In this document: positions 32,868 through 41,628 of the stretch, in pieces
Numbering within the stretch: the first letter of the stretch is position 1
How the letters are laid out: every line of letters begins with the position of its first letter
Source: Microtetraspora glauca
GTDB taxonomy: Bacteria > Actinomycetota > Actinomycetes > Streptosporangiales > Streptosporangiaceae
Assembly (NCBI GenBank): GCA_001570385.1
Contig: BBYL01000031.1
Location: 1-64,000, forward strand
Direction of reading: 5' to 3'
DNA length: 64,000 nucleotides
Position numbers and translations under genes: made by a program
Notes under the pieces: model-generated
The model's database searches: none
What the model was told of the DNA's origin: nothing
What the model saw: only the letters and a program-made list of their open reading frames with translations

Positions 32868-35342
32868 TCAGGCGGCGCCGCGTACGGTGACCGTCAGCGT
32901 CCCCTCGACCGGTGCCCGGCCGGGTACGCCGATCGAGAGCGTGCCGGTGTACGTTCCCGGACTGCCGAAGGCGCGGTCGGACACCACGGTGAACGCGTCG
33001 TTGATCCGCATCTCGGGGATGCTCGCCTCACGGGCGGTCGTCGGGGTGAGCCGCTCCGTCACGCCGTCGCTCCAGGTGACGATCGCCGTGAGGGCGGTGG
33101 AGGCGACGCCGGGCGCGGTGACGGTCCAGGTGGCTCCGGCCGGCGCGCCGCCCTTCACGGTCACCGGCGCACCGAGCGCCGCCATGCGCCAGGGGACGTC
33201 GGCCGTGGGGAAGAAGTTCGTCCCCTGGACCGTCAGCCGGCCGCCCATCGCGGACAGGCGGGTCGTGAAGTCGGCGTAGTTCCGCTGGGCCTGCGGGGTC
33301 CATCCCGCCTCGGCGGTGGCGATGAGCCTCGGGTAGCTGTAGTACTGCGCCTGGCCGACCCGGCGGATGAACTCGCCCCACAGGGCCGACTCGACGCCCA
33401 GCACGCTGGACTCGGTGACGTTGGGGATGAACGTGCCGGGATCCCAGTTGTAGTGGCGGTCCAGCCCGCACACCCCGCCGCACGCCCAGGTGCCGCCCTG
33501 CGGCTGGCGCGCGTCCTGCTTCTGCGGCACGTACGTGTGGGCCGCCGGCGAGAGGATCACCTTGGCGCCGCGGTTGTTCACCGCGCCGGCCACGGCGTTC
33601 CTGTCGCCGTTCCAGAACTGGACGACGGCGCCGTCCCGCGGGAGCGCGGTCCCGGCGTACTCGTTCCAGCCGACGACGGTCTTGCCCAGCGACGCGACGG
33701 TCTCCGTGAAGGCGTCGACCATCCTTGTGTAGTCGGCGTGGCTGGTGACGTGCGCCTCGTCACCGCCGATGTGCAGGTACGGCCCCGGGGTCATCTCGGC
33801 GATGTCGGCCAGGACGTTCCGTACGAACTCGTAGGTCACGTCGCTGCCGGCGTCGAGCGACGAGTAGCCGACGGAGCCGGTGCCGTTGTGCGGCACGGTC
33901 GCCTCCCCCGGCTGCGGCCGGGGCTGAGCGCCGGCGGAGTTGAGCTGCGGGATCGCGTGCAGCGCGGCGTTGGTGTGGCCCGGCAGGTCGATCTCGGGGA
34001 CCACCGTCATGCCGTTCTCGCCGGCGTAGCGGACGATCTCGGCGTAGTCGGCCCTGGTGTAGAAGCCGGTGACGCCGAGCTCGGTGCCCATCTGCTGGCC
34101 GTTGCCGTTGTACGTCATCGCGGTGCCGCCGCTGATCCCGGTGAGCAGGCCGTAGTCGATGCCGGACGGGTTGTCGTCCGGTGTGCCGACCGCGATGCGC
34201 CAGCCCTGGTCGTCGGTCAGGTGCAGGTGCAGACGGTTGACCTTGAACTGGGCCGCCGCGTCGATGTACGCCTTGACCTCGTCCATCGGGTAGAAGCTGC
34301 GGGCGACGTCGAGCATCATCCCCCGGTACGCGAAGCGGGGATAGTCGCTGATCGTCACCTGGGGCACCGTCCACGCGGTGGACACGACGGTGTCGGACTC
34401 CACCCACTGCGGGAACAGCTGGCGCAGCGTCTGCACGCCGTTCAGCGCGCCGTTGGGCGTGTCGGCGCCGATCAGGACACGATCGGCCTCGACGGTGAGC
34501 GTGTATCCCTCGTCCGCGTGGCCGGCGGGCGCCTTGCCCGCGCCGACCTCGACGACGATCGGCGCGGGACCCCATCCCTGGCCCACCACGTTCAGGCGGT
34601 AACCGGTGGACGGCCGCAGGATCCCGGCCAGGTACCGCGCCGGGCCGTCGGCGCCCTGGCCGATCGCGACGATGCGGGTGTTCTTGTGCAGGGTGAACGG
34701 CGTGCCGTCGTGCGTCTCGACCGACACCGGACGCGGGAGCAGGCCGAGGGTCGGCTGCGGCGGCGCGGGCGGGCCGTCCCAGATCTCGAACTCGGAGATC
34801 GAGTACCCGTACGCGGCCCACCGCTGGTAGCCCCGCATGCGGACGTAGGACACCGGCGCGGGGGACTTCACGTCGATGATGTCGGTGCGGGGGCAGGTGT
34901 CGCGCTGGAGCCGGGTGACGTCGGTCCAGGTGACGCCGTCGGCCGACGTCTGCAGGGCGAAGTCGCGGGCGCAGGCGTTGGGCCAGGTGAGCGTGACGTG
35001 GTCGACCGTGGCCGGTCGGGCCAGCTGGACCTGCACCCAGTTGTCGTCCTGGTATTTCGACGACCACCGCGTATTGGTGTCGCCGTCGTTGACGTGCGCG
35101 GCGACGAAGTCCTGGCGGTCGAGCTCGACGCTCGACGCGGTGGCGGTGCCCGTGAGCGCGAGGTTGGCCGGAGCCGCCACGGCGGTCGCCGCCGGGGTGG
35201 CGGACGGGGTGGCCGACGGGGACACCCGGGCCATGCCGACGCCCGGTTGCGCGAGCATCGCCGCGGCGAGTACGGCGGACAGGGCGACCCCGATCGAGCG
35301 GCTCCTCGATCGGGTGGGGGAACGGTGGGGGGATGCGGACAT
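32868..35342 (-). CDS. Secreted beta-N-acetylhexosaminidase (GH20) with F5/8-type carbohydrate-binding domain
   Basis: 824 residues; the ATG at 35342 has GAAGGAG upstream. An arginine-rich N-terminus and hydrophobic stretch (GVALSAVLAAAMLAQPGVGMA) form an export signal. Next comes a Pro/Ala/Thr linker, an F5/8 type C (CBM32-like) domain (~60-190: ATASSVELDRQDFVAAHVND ... FEIWDG), a GH20b N-domain, and the GH20 barrel with HLHLTDDQGWR and the catalytic Asp-Glu pair in HIGGDEAHV (about 528-529). The C-terminal ~130 residues are beta-sandwich-like. It releases terminal GlcNAc/GalNAc from chitin oligomers or glycans outside the cell. Confidence 0.93.
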   Translation of the reverse strand: MSASPHRSPTRSRSRSIGVALSAVLAAAMLAQPGVGMARVSPSATPSATPAATAVAAPANLALTGTATASSVELDRQDFVAAHVNDGDTNTRWSSKYQDDNWVQVQLARPATVDHVTLTWPNACARDFALQTSADGVTWTDVTRLQRDTCPRTDIIDVKSPAPVSYVRMRGYQRWAAYGYSISEFEIWDGPPAPPQPTLGLLPRPVSVETHDGTPFTLHKNTRIVAIGQGADGPARYLAGILRPSTGYRLNVVGQGWGPAPIVVEVGAGKAPAGHADEGYTLTVEADRVLIGADTPNGALNGVQTLRQLFPQWVESDTVVSTAWTVPQVTISDYPRFAYRGMMLDVARSFYPMDEVKAYIDAAAQFKVNRLHLHLTDDQGWRIAVGTPDDNPSGIDYGLLTGISGGTAMTYNGNGQQMGTELGVTGFYTRADYAEIVRYAGENGMTVVPEIDLPGHTNAALHAIPQLNSAGAQPRPQPGEATVPHNGTGSVGYSSLDAGSDVTYEFVRNVLADIAEMTPGPYLHIGGDEAHVTSHADYTRMVDAFTETVASLGKTVVGWNEYAGTALPRDGAVVQFWNGDRNAVAGAVNNRGAKVILSPAAHTYVPQKQDARQPQGGTWACGGVCGLDRHYNWDPGTFIPNVTESSVLGVESALWGEFIRRVGQAQYYSYPRLIATAEAGWTPQAQRNYADFTTRLSAMGGRLTVQGTNFFPTADVPWRMAALGAPVTVKGGAPAGATWTVTAPGVASTALTAIVTWSDGVTERLTPTTAREASIPEMRINDAFTVVSDRAFGSPGTYTGTLSIGVPGRAPVEGTLTVTVRGAA

Positions 35343-35444
35343 GGGGCTCCTTCGCGACGCCCGATGTTGTCGCCGACGCATGCCGAGCCGACGCTCGGCC
35401 CGCCGGTTACGGGGATAACGCCCGAGTTTGGGCGTCGGGGTCGG

Positions 35445-35469
35445 TTTATGTCAAGAGTCTGAACATAAA
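35445..35469. promoter_or_regulatory. Inverted repeat upstream of the hexosaminidase gene
   Basis: TTTATGT, an 11-nt spacer, then ACATAAA: a perfect 7-bp AT-rich inverted repeat about 100 bp upstream of the hexosaminidase start. It does not resemble the DasR site (TGGTCTAGACCA), so regulation by another repressor or activator is more likely. It could overlap the promoter. Confidence 0.45.
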
Positions 35470-35501
35470 TCGACGGGGCACGGGCGTCCGTATCGCCACT
35501 G

Positions 35502-36452
35502 TCAGGAGGCGTCGGTCCGGAAGGACGAGCGGTACGACTGCGGTGTGACGCCGACGACGCGCTTGAAGCGCTCACGGAAGGCGGTGGGCGAACCGAAACC
35601 GGCCTGTGCGGCGATGCGCTCGACGCCGTGGTCGGTGGTCTCCAGCAGGAACTGCGCGCGCCGTACCCGGGCCCGCAACAACCACTGCAGCGGCGTGGTG
35701 CCCGTCTGCTCCCGGAAGCGGCGGCTGAAGGTCCTCTCGCTCAGCCCGCTGCGCGCGGCCATCGCCGCCAGGGTCACCTCCTGCGCGAGGTTGTCCTCGA
35801 TCCACGACAGCACCGGCTCCAGCAGTGAACCCCGGGGCATCGGCGGCTGCGCGTGCACGATGAACTGCGCCTGTCCGCCCTCCCGTTCCAGCGGCATCAC
35901 CGACAGCCGGGCCGAGTCCGCGGCGACCGCCGAGCCGAGGTCCCGCCGGATGATGTGCAGGCACAGGTCCAGGCCGGCGGCGGCCCCGGCCGATGTCAGG
36001 ATCTGGCCGTTGTCGACGTACAGCACATCAGGCCGCACATCGACCAGCGGGAACATCTCGGCCAGCCGGTGGGCCGCCACCCAGTGCGTGGTCGCGCTCA
36101 GCCCGTCCAGCAGTCCGGCCGCGGCGAGGGTGAACGCTCCGACGCAGATGGACGCGATCCGGGTCCCGGCGGCCGCGGCCGCGCGCAGGGAGTCGAGCAC
36201 CTCCTGGCCGGGCGGCGCGGCGTGCTCCGAGCATCCCGGCACGATGATCGTGTCCGCCTCGCGCAGCGCCTCGAGGCCGTGTGGGGCGATGATCGTGAAG
36301 GCGTCGCCGGGCACCCGCGGCGTCGCCGCACAGACCTGGACCCGGTACGGGCGGCGCCCGTCCGCCAGGCGGGCACGCCCGAACACCTCGATCGGGGTCG
36401 CCAAGTCGGCCGCCACCACATGGTCCAGGGCCAGGACCGCCACCGTGTGCAT
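35502..36452 (-). CDS. GlxA family transcriptional regulator (DJ-1/PfpI-like plus AraC)
   Basis: 316 residues; the ATG at 36452 is chosen because the family begins here (MHTVAVLALDHVVAADLATP), while upstream codons are unrelated. The N-terminal DJ-1/PfpI-like domain (~1-175) has IASICVGAFTLAAAGLLDG, including the conserved Cys region. The C-terminal AraC/XylS double helix-turn-helix (~215-316) has LAAMAARSGLSERTFSRRFR and GFGSPTAFRERFKRVVGVTP. It is divergent from a truncated DJ-1/PfpI gene, the usual partner type of GlxA regulators. Confidence 0.92.
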   Translation of the reverse strand: MHTVAVLALDHVVAADLATPIEVFGRARLADGRRPYRVQVCAATPRVPGDAFTIIAPHGLEALREADTIIVPGCSEHAAPPGQEVLDSLRAAAAAGTRIASICVGAFTLAAAGLLDGLSATTHWVAAHRLAEMFPLVDVRPDVLYVDNGQILTSAGAAAGLDLCLHIIRRDLGSAVAADSARLSVMPLEREGGQAQFIVHAQPPMPRGSLLEPVLSWIEDNLAQEVTLAAMAARSGLSERTFSRRFREQTGTTPLQWLLRARVRRAQFLLETTDHGVERIAAQAGFGSPTAFRERFKRVVGVTPQSYRSSFRTDAS

Positions 36453-36641
36453 GGGGACACGGTAAGCGAGAAATCGCCAATCACAAACGGACAGGTCAAA
36501 GAAGTGGTGTGCGCGTTTTCGCCGACCATACCGGGTGGCGAGAATCCGGTGGAAGTTGTCGATTCGGCCCATGGGAGCCGGTGACCGGTCGCCCTAGCCT
36601 GGCGCTGCACGTTTCCGAGCATGTTGAGGAGGAGCGCACTG

Positions 36642-36776
36642 ATGCGCGCGCAGTTCGTCTTGTTCGACGACTTCGACCCGCTGGATGTCATCGCCCCCTA
36701 CGGGGTTCTGTACGGCGCGGGGACGGCCGCCGTCGTGCGGTCCGACCGCGGCCCGGGGACCGGAGCCGACCGGTGA
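36642..36776 (+). pseudogene. Truncated DJ-1/PfpI-like gene, 44 codons
   Basis: ATG at 36642 with a strong GAGGAGGAG site. The product begins MRAQFVLFDDFDPLDVIAPY, matching the N-terminal strand and helix of DJ-1/PfpI proteins, but after ~27 residues it turns to unrelated sequence (GTAAVVRSDRGPGTGADR) and stops. Full family members have about 190-220 residues, so most of the gene, including the catalytic Cys region, is missing, perhaps by an in-frame deletion. Its stop overlaps the next gene's GTG by 4 nt, so it may now act as a translated leader. A possible -10 (TAGCCT) lies at 36595-36600. Confidence 0.65.
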
Positions 36777-37240
36777 CGAAGTTCCTGCTCTCCGTCCATG
36801 TGCTGGCCGCCATCATCGCCATCGGTCCGGTGACCGTGGCGGCCAGCATGTTCCCCGCGGCGGTGCGCCGCGCCCAGTCGGCCGGACCGGACGCCCCCTC
36901 CCTCGCCTCCGCCCGGCTCCTGCACCGCGTCTGCCGCGTGTACGCCGTCGTCGGCCTGGTCGTCCCGGTCTTCGGCTTCGCCACCGCCAGCAGCCTCGGC
37001 GTCCTCACCGACGCGTGGCTGATCACCTCGATCGGGCTCACCGCCGCTGCGGCCGGGGTCCTCGCGCTGCTCGTCCTCCCGGGCCAGGAGGGACTACTCG
37101 TCGAACTCGACCGCGCCGGCACCTCGGTGGAACGGGGCGCAACGGCGCGCCTGGCCATGTTCACCGGCCTCTTCAACGTGCTCTGGGCCGTCGTGACGAT
37201 CCTCATGATCATCCGACCCGGCTCGACCACAGGAGTGTGA
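36773..37240 (+). CDS. DUF2269-like integral membrane protein
   Basis: 155 residues from a GTG that overlaps the stop of the truncated DJ-1-like ORF. Four hydrophobic segments: LLSVHVLAAIIAIGPVTVAA, VYAVVGLVVPVFGFATA, LITSIGLTAAAAGVLALLVL and LFNVLWAVVTILMIIRP. The N-terminal HVLAAIIAIGPV pattern with an early His resembles the DUF2269 family of four-helix membrane proteins. Function unknown. It is probably co-transcribed with the next gene (2-nt gap) and controlled from the region shared with the GlxA-type regulator. Confidence 0.72.
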   Translation: MTKFLLSVHVLAAIIAIGPVTVAASMFPAAVRRAQSAGPDAPSLASARLLHRVCRVYAVVGLVVPVFGFATASSLGVLTDAWLITSIGLTAAAAGVLALLVLPGQEGLLVELDRAGTSVERGATARLAMFTGLFNVLWAVVTILMIIRPGSTTGV

Positions 37241-37242
37241 CC

Positions 37243-37527
37243 GTGAACCGCACCAGACAGCCCCTGCGCATCGCCGCCGCGGTCGAACTCGCTTCGCTCC
37301 TCGTCCTGCTGGGCAACCTCGCCACCGCACACCTGCCCGCCATCTCCTCGCTGGCAGGACCCATCCACGGCTGCGCCTACCTGTTCACCGTCATCGCCAC
37401 GGCCCGCGACCCGCAGCGCACCCCCGTGGCCGTCGGCCTGGCCCTGCTGCCCGCCGTCGGCGGACTCCTGGCCCTGCGCCGGCTGACCACGACCACGGAG
37501 CGAGCCGGCCGGAGTCTCGCCGACTGA
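37243..37527 (+). CDS. DUF3817-like small membrane protein
   Basis: 94 residues; the GTG at 37243 has AGGAG overlapping the previous stop. Three hydrophobic segments: RIAAAVELASLLVLLGNLAT, SLAGPIHGCAYLFTVIATA and VAVGLALLPAVGGLLALRRL. The central GPIHG motif and overall size resemble DUF3817 proteins, although at reduced length. Function unknown. Confidence 0.68.
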   Translation: MNRTRQPLRIAAAVELASLLVLLGNLATAHLPAISSLAGPIHGCAYLFTVIATARDPQRTPVAVGLALLPAVGGLLALRRLTTTTERAGRSLAD

Positions 37528-37575
37528 AGCGGCGCTCGGCGGCGGAAAGACGTCGAGGCTGCCGGGGTCCGTCGC

Positions 37576-38052
37576 TCATTCCCCGCCGGTCAGCTCACGC
37601 TTACGGCGCAGCAACGCCGCCCGGTGGGCATGGGCCCGTACGGCCAGCACGAGCGCGATCACGACGAGGACGGCGCCGGTCACCAGTGAGGCCACCAGTC
37701 CGGTCCCGCGCTGGACGGCGGCCACCGCCAGGACCACGGTCATGACGGTCGAGGCGGTCGTCGCGAGCCAGGCGGCGATCACCCGGTCCAGGGCGAACAG
37801 CGGTGCCCGCCGGGTGATCGCCCAGGCCCCGTAACCGGCCCATGCCAGGCAGAACACCGTGAGCGCGGTGAAGGCGAGGTGGGTACGGCCGGGCAGCGGG
37901 CCGGGCTCGCCGGCCCACAGGACTCCCACGAACACCGCTCCGGCGAGCCCGGCCAGCAGGGCCGCGACGCCCCGGATCCGCGCCCGCGGTGACAGCGTCG
38001 GCGCCAGCCGTTCGAGCATCTCCTCGGGTGAAAGGCGTGGCTCATCGTTCAT
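37576..38052 (-). CDS. Membrane protein coupled to an ECF sigma factor
   Basis: 158 residues; the ATG at 38052 overlaps the sigma factor stop by 4 nt. The cytoplasmic N-terminus (PRLSPEEMLERLAPTLSPRA) is followed by four hydrophobic segments and a basic C-terminus. Coupling to an ECF sigma gene suggests an anti-sigma factor, but no zinc-binding anti-sigma motif (HxxxCxxC) is present. It would therefore be an atypical membrane regulator, or not an anti-sigma factor at all. Confidence 0.72.
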   Translation of the reverse strand: MNDEPRLSPEEMLERLAPTLSPRARIRGVAALLAGLAGAVFVGVLWAGEPGPLPGRTHLAFTALTVFCLAWAGYGAWAITRRAPLFALDRVIAAWLATTASTVMTVVLAVAAVQRGTGLVASLVTGAVLVVIALVLAVRAHAHRAALLRRKRELTGGE

Positions 38053-38573
38053 GGCAGGTATCCCTTCTGGATGAGATGGTCGCGCGACATCCGGCGGGCC
38101 CGGTTCAGCCGGGACTTGACCGTGCCGACCGGGACCTGGCAGATCTCCGCGCAGTCCTCCAGCGACAGGTCCTCCAGGTAGAACAGGACGAGGATCTCCC
38201 GCTCGACCACCGGCAGGTCCGACAGCGCGGAGACCAGTCCGGCGCGGTCGACCACGGCCTGAACCGGATCGTCGGCGGTCGGTTCGGCCCCTGTCGGCGC
38301 CTCGGCCCTGGCGTACTCCTCACGGAGCCGATCGGTCACCGCGCGGCGGGCGATGGTGAACAGCCAGGGCGCGAACCTGCCCGGATCGCGCAGCCGGGGC
38401 AGTCCACGGATCACGGCCAGCCAGATCTCCTGGGCCACGTCGTCGGCCCGCTCCGCGTCGAGCATGCGCCGTACGTAGGTCCACACCGGCACATGCCAGG
38501 CCGCCACCAGTTCGGTGAACGCCGCGCGTTCGCCGAGCTGGCAGCGCACCACCAGCAACTCGTCGGTCATCAT
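38049..38573 (-). CDS. ECF-type RNA polymerase sigma factor
   Basis: 174 residues from the first ATG (38573); the second ATG (38570) is better spaced from GGGAGG. Sigma region 2 (AWHVPVWTYVRRMLDAERAD...QEIWLAVIRGLPRL) and region 4 (LPVVEREILVLFYLEDLSLE, GTVKSRLNRARR) are both clear, with a short acidic linker between. It is a group IV (ECF) factor that directs RNA polymerase to a regulon not identifiable here. It is translationally coupled to the membrane protein gene. Confidence 0.92.
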   Translation of the reverse strand: MMTDELLVVRCQLGERAAFTELVAAWHVPVWTYVRRMLDAERADDVAQEIWLAVIRGLPRLRDPGRFAPWLFTIARRAVTDRLREEYARAEAPTGAEPTADDPVQAVVDRAGLVSALSDLPVVEREILVLFYLEDLSLEDCAEICQVPVGTVKSRLNRARRMSRDHLIQKGYLP

Positions 38574-38649
38574 GTCCTCCCGTCACCCAGCACAGTCGGG
38601 AAGAGAACCCCTCAGGTTCACGATGACCCGGACGACTTCCGCCGCTAAC

Positions 38650-38681
38650 GGATTTCGGGGAACGCGGATTTCGGGGAACGC
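38650..38681. repeat. Two perfect 16-bp tandem repeats beside a terminator
   Basis: GGATTTCGGGGAACGC occurs twice, head to tail, in the 124-bp gap between the sigma factor gene and the DUF5682 gene. The second copy runs into the GC hairpin at 38679-38697. It could be slippage, or a duplicated element in the sigma factor's promoter region: GGAAC-like sequence (GGGGAAC) is typical of ECF -35 elements, but here it reads in the + direction, opposite to the gene. Confidence 0.7.
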
Positions 38682-38697
38682 GGGCCGGGGGCCCGCG
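38679..38697 (-). terminator. GC-rich hairpin ending the MoxR/VWA operon
   Basis: CGCGGGCC, GGG loop, GGCCCGCG: a perfect 8-bp stem immediately after the stop codon of the DUF5682 gene (stop at 38698-38700 on the complement). Confidence 0.7.
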
Positions 38698-41538
38698 TCA
38701 CCGTGACGCGGCGACCGTCCGGTGATCGAACAGGACCGCGACGGCGTCGGCGGTCTCCGGGTGAAGGGCCAGCAGCGCGCCGACCTCGCCGTGACCGGGC
38801 CCGTCACCGGCCTGGACGGTTGATCGCCACTCGCCGTCGCACCCGAGCAGCGCGGCGACGGCGTCGCACGCCGCCGGATTGCCGGCGAGCAGGTCGGCCA
38901 CCGGTCCGGCGGCCAGGGCGGGTGCCCGCCCCGGCGCCGCGTCCGGGCCCGAACGCGGCCGCGCCGACCACGGCGGCACCCACGTGTCGACGGCCGGCAG
39001 GGCGGCAGGGAACGTGCGGCCCGCCTCGCGTACGAGCACCGGCACCAGCTCGGGCGCCTGGTCCCGCAGGGTCGTGATCAGCTTGGGCAGCCACGGGAGC
39101 AGGACGGTGTCGGGCAGCCGACCGAACGCCTTGGACATCAGCTCGACCACGAAGGGCGTCAGCGCCGGAGCCGGTTCCAGCGCCTGCACGAACCCGCTCA
39201 GATACAGCGGGAACGCCGGGATCACGAGCGGGTTGGCCAGCAGCTCGTCACACTGTTCCCGCAGCTCGGCCAGCGGCATCAGGCCGAGCTGGAACCGGGC
39301 GGCCCACAGCAGCGCCACCTTGGCGGGCGCCGCGGGATGCGACTGCTGTACGGCGAGTTCGAGCTGGGCGCGGTCACAGCCGAGAGCCAGCGCGAGGCTT
39401 TCCATGGAGAACAGGAAGCCGAGCATCGCGGCCACCTGGCGGACCCCGGTCTCCTCGTCCACGAAGGCGGTCGGCAGCAGCGTGCAGTAGTGCGCGTATC
39501 CGGCGGTGACGAACGCCTCGCACCACTCCGGCAACGCCGGCTCGGTGGCCCGGTAATGCGCCAGCAGGCGGCGGATCCGGCGCAGCACGTCGGGGGCGTC
39601 GTCCACCGTTCGCTCGGCGGACAGCAGTTCCACGGCCCGCGCCCCGAGCTCCTCGGTGAACCGGCGGCTGCCCAGATAGAGGATAGAGTCCTCCACGGCC
39701 GCGAGCGCGACGGCAGCGGTCGCCTTGGGCGCCCACACGGTACGGCGCAGCCGCTGCTCCAGCACCTGCTCGACGGTGACGCCCTCGTAGCCGAGCTCGA
39801 TGATCGATCGCTGGTGGCGGCCGATGGCCAGGTCCCAGCTCTCCTGGATCGACCGCTCACCCAGCCGGCGCTCGCCCATGATGGGACGTACCGCGTCCTC
39901 CGGCAGCAGGCGGCGGAGCATCCACAGCAGGTGCGAGCAGGGGCCGAGCTCAGGGTTCGCGGCGAGGTCGAGCAGCGCCCGCTGGATCGTGCGCTTCTCC
40001 AGGTCGACGCCGAGCGGCTCCAGCCGGTCGTACACGTCGCGGGCCAGCGGCGGGAGGGCCTCGTACCCGACCTGGCCGATCCGGTCGCCGCCGAGGAGGA
40101 TCTCGCACAGGCGGCGCACGTCGCGGCGGCCGGGCACCACGTCCTTCTCGATGCAGGTGACCGCGGCGTCCTGGAAGTCGTACGGCGTGGGCCGGGCCCG
40201 GTTGCGCATCCCGGCGAGCAGGATGGACGTCTCGAACACGGCGATGGCGTCGGCCGTGCTGGCCAGATAGCCGTTGCGGCGGGCGAGGCGGACGATGTCG
40301 ACGCACCAGCCCAGCAGCTCGGCCTCGTCGAGACCGTCCAGCGTGGGCGGGTTCGCCAGGAAGCCGGACAACCGGTCGGTGACCGGGCCCTGCGGGGCGG
40401 GCGCAGGCAGCGGCGCGCGCTTCGCCCGCTTCGCGGCTCCCTTCTGGCCGTCGAGCCGGAACGACGTGACGCCCCAGCGGGTCAGCGCCTTGCTCCAGGT
40501 GGCCGCGGCGATCGACACCGAGCCGGAGGCGAGGCCGAACTGCGCCTCGATGGCGGACTGGCTGGACGGGATGAGCCCGTACAGCCAGCGTGTGCCGGTC
40601 CGGGGGCTGATGTCGTAGGGCACGTCGGACGACAGGCCGAACTGCTCGACCCGGCTGGCCGCGTGGTAGGCGCCGCACACGTACAGGCAGTCGGCCGGAT
40701 CGGCGCCGGACGTGGCGAGGTGTTCGCGCATCCGGGTCCACATGTAGCGCTCGCGGTCCTCGTCACGGGACGAGCGGTCGTCCTCGGCCGGGCGAAGGCG
40801 CCGGAACAGGCTGCCGATCAGCACCATGACCTGGCGGTAGGTGTCGTAGTCCGCGCCCGCGAGGGGCTGCTCCACGTACTGGTCCCACCACTCGGACCAG
40901 TGCCGCACCTTGCCGTGGTGCAGCAGGTGCGCTTCGAGTTCGGCGAAGCGGGGACGCAGGTCACCGATCTCGACGCCCACGGCGTCGCCGTGCAGGGCCG
41001 CGTCCTCGTCGTGTCCGGCGGTGTCGTCGTCGGCCGGGGCCGCCTGGGGCTCGGCGGGCCGCTCGCCGGGCAGCCACTGGAAGACGTGGTCCGCCGAGCG
41101 GTCCACCAGGACCAGTTCGACGCCCGGCGTGTCGAGGGCGTACGCGATGGCCTGGTACTCGGCCGACGCCTCGGTGATGGGCGCCACGACGCTGAGCGGC
41201 CCGGAACCCGGCGGGAAACCGTCGAGGTCGGACGCGAACGCCTGCAACGCCACGGGGAGGCGGCAGTTGCGCAGCTCGTCGAGCAGCGGCCGGAGGTCCT
41301 CGCACAGCTCCAGGTAGACGACCTTGGGCTGCTTCTCGCGCAGGCGGCGCACCATCGCCAGCGCGGAGGCCGGCGAGTGGTGGCACACCGGGAAGATCTC
41401 GAGTTCCTCGCCCAGCGCCCGGTCGACGTCGTCGACCATGCCCGACAGGATGTCGGCCAGGGCGCTCGGAGCGTCGGCGAAGGCGGCCGCGGCGTCGAGC
41501 AACTGCCCGCGCAGCGCGCCGAAGGTGCCCTGGCTCAT
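38698..41538 (-). CDS. DUF5682 family protein (YehM-like) of a MoxR/VWA cluster
   Basis: 946 residues; ATG at 41538 with AAGGAG. The N-terminal ~280 residues carry the family start: EIFPVCHHSPASALAMVRRL, VVYLELCEDLRPLLDEL, and CGAYHAASRVEQF. The rest is largely alpha-helical with repeated Leu/Ala-rich segments. No enzyme motif is evident apart from conserved His, Cys and Asp residues. DUF5682 proteins are encoded with a YehL-type AAA+ ATPase, a VWA protein and a SWIM-type protein, exactly as here (yehLMPQ in Escherichia coli). The function of the system is not established. Confidence 0.85.
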   Translation of the reverse strand: MSQGTFGALRGQLLDAAAAFADAPSALADILSGMVDDVDRALGEELEIFPVCHHSPASALAMVRRLREKQPKVVYLELCEDLRPLLDELRNCRLPVALQAFASDLDGFPPGSGPLSVVAPITEASAEYQAIAYALDTPGVELVLVDRSADHVFQWLPGERPAEPQAAPADDDTAGHDEDAALHGDAVGVEIGDLRPRFAELEAHLLHHGKVRHWSEWWDQYVEQPLAGADYDTYRQVMVLIGSLFRRLRPAEDDRSSRDEDRERYMWTRMREHLATSGADPADCLYVCGAYHAASRVEQFGLSSDVPYDISPRTGTRWLYGLIPSSQSAIEAQFGLASGSVSIAAATWSKALTRWGVTSFRLDGQKGAAKRAKRAPLPAPAPQGPVTDRLSGFLANPPTLDGLDEAELLGWCVDIVRLARRNGYLASTADAIAVFETSILLAGMRNRARPTPYDFQDAAVTCIEKDVVPGRRDVRRLCEILLGGDRIGQVGYEALPPLARDVYDRLEPLGVDLEKRTIQRALLDLAANPELGPCSHLLWMLRRLLPEDAVRPIMGERRLGERSIQESWDLAIGRHQRSIIELGYEGVTVEQVLEQRLRRTVWAPKATAAVALAAVEDSILYLGSRRFTEELGARAVELLSAERTVDDAPDVLRRIRRLLAHYRATEPALPEWCEAFVTAGYAHYCTLLPTAFVDEETGVRQVAAMLGFLFSMESLALALGCDRAQLELAVQQSHPAAPAKVALLWAARFQLGLMPLAELREQCDELLANPLVIPAFPLYLSGFVQALEPAPALTPFVVELMSKAFGRLPDTVLLPWLPKLITTLRDQAPELVPVLVREAGRTFPAALPAVDTWVPPWSARPRSGPDAAPGRAPALAAGPVADLLAGNPAACDAVAALLGCDGEWRSTVQAGDGPGHGEVGALLALHPETADAVAVLFDHRTVAASR

Positions 41539-41628
41539 CGAATCTCCTTGAGCGTGGAGACCCCCGCGTTCAGACAGGGGAGGAGAGCGGGAAGCCCGAC
41601 CCGTTCGGGTGGAACTGCCCAGGAGTGG

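Noticed and set aside
35445-35469. DasR binding site upstream of the hexosaminidase
   Set aside because: The sequence TTTATGT-N11-ACATAAA does not match the TGGTCTAGACCA-type site, so only a generic inverted repeat is reported.
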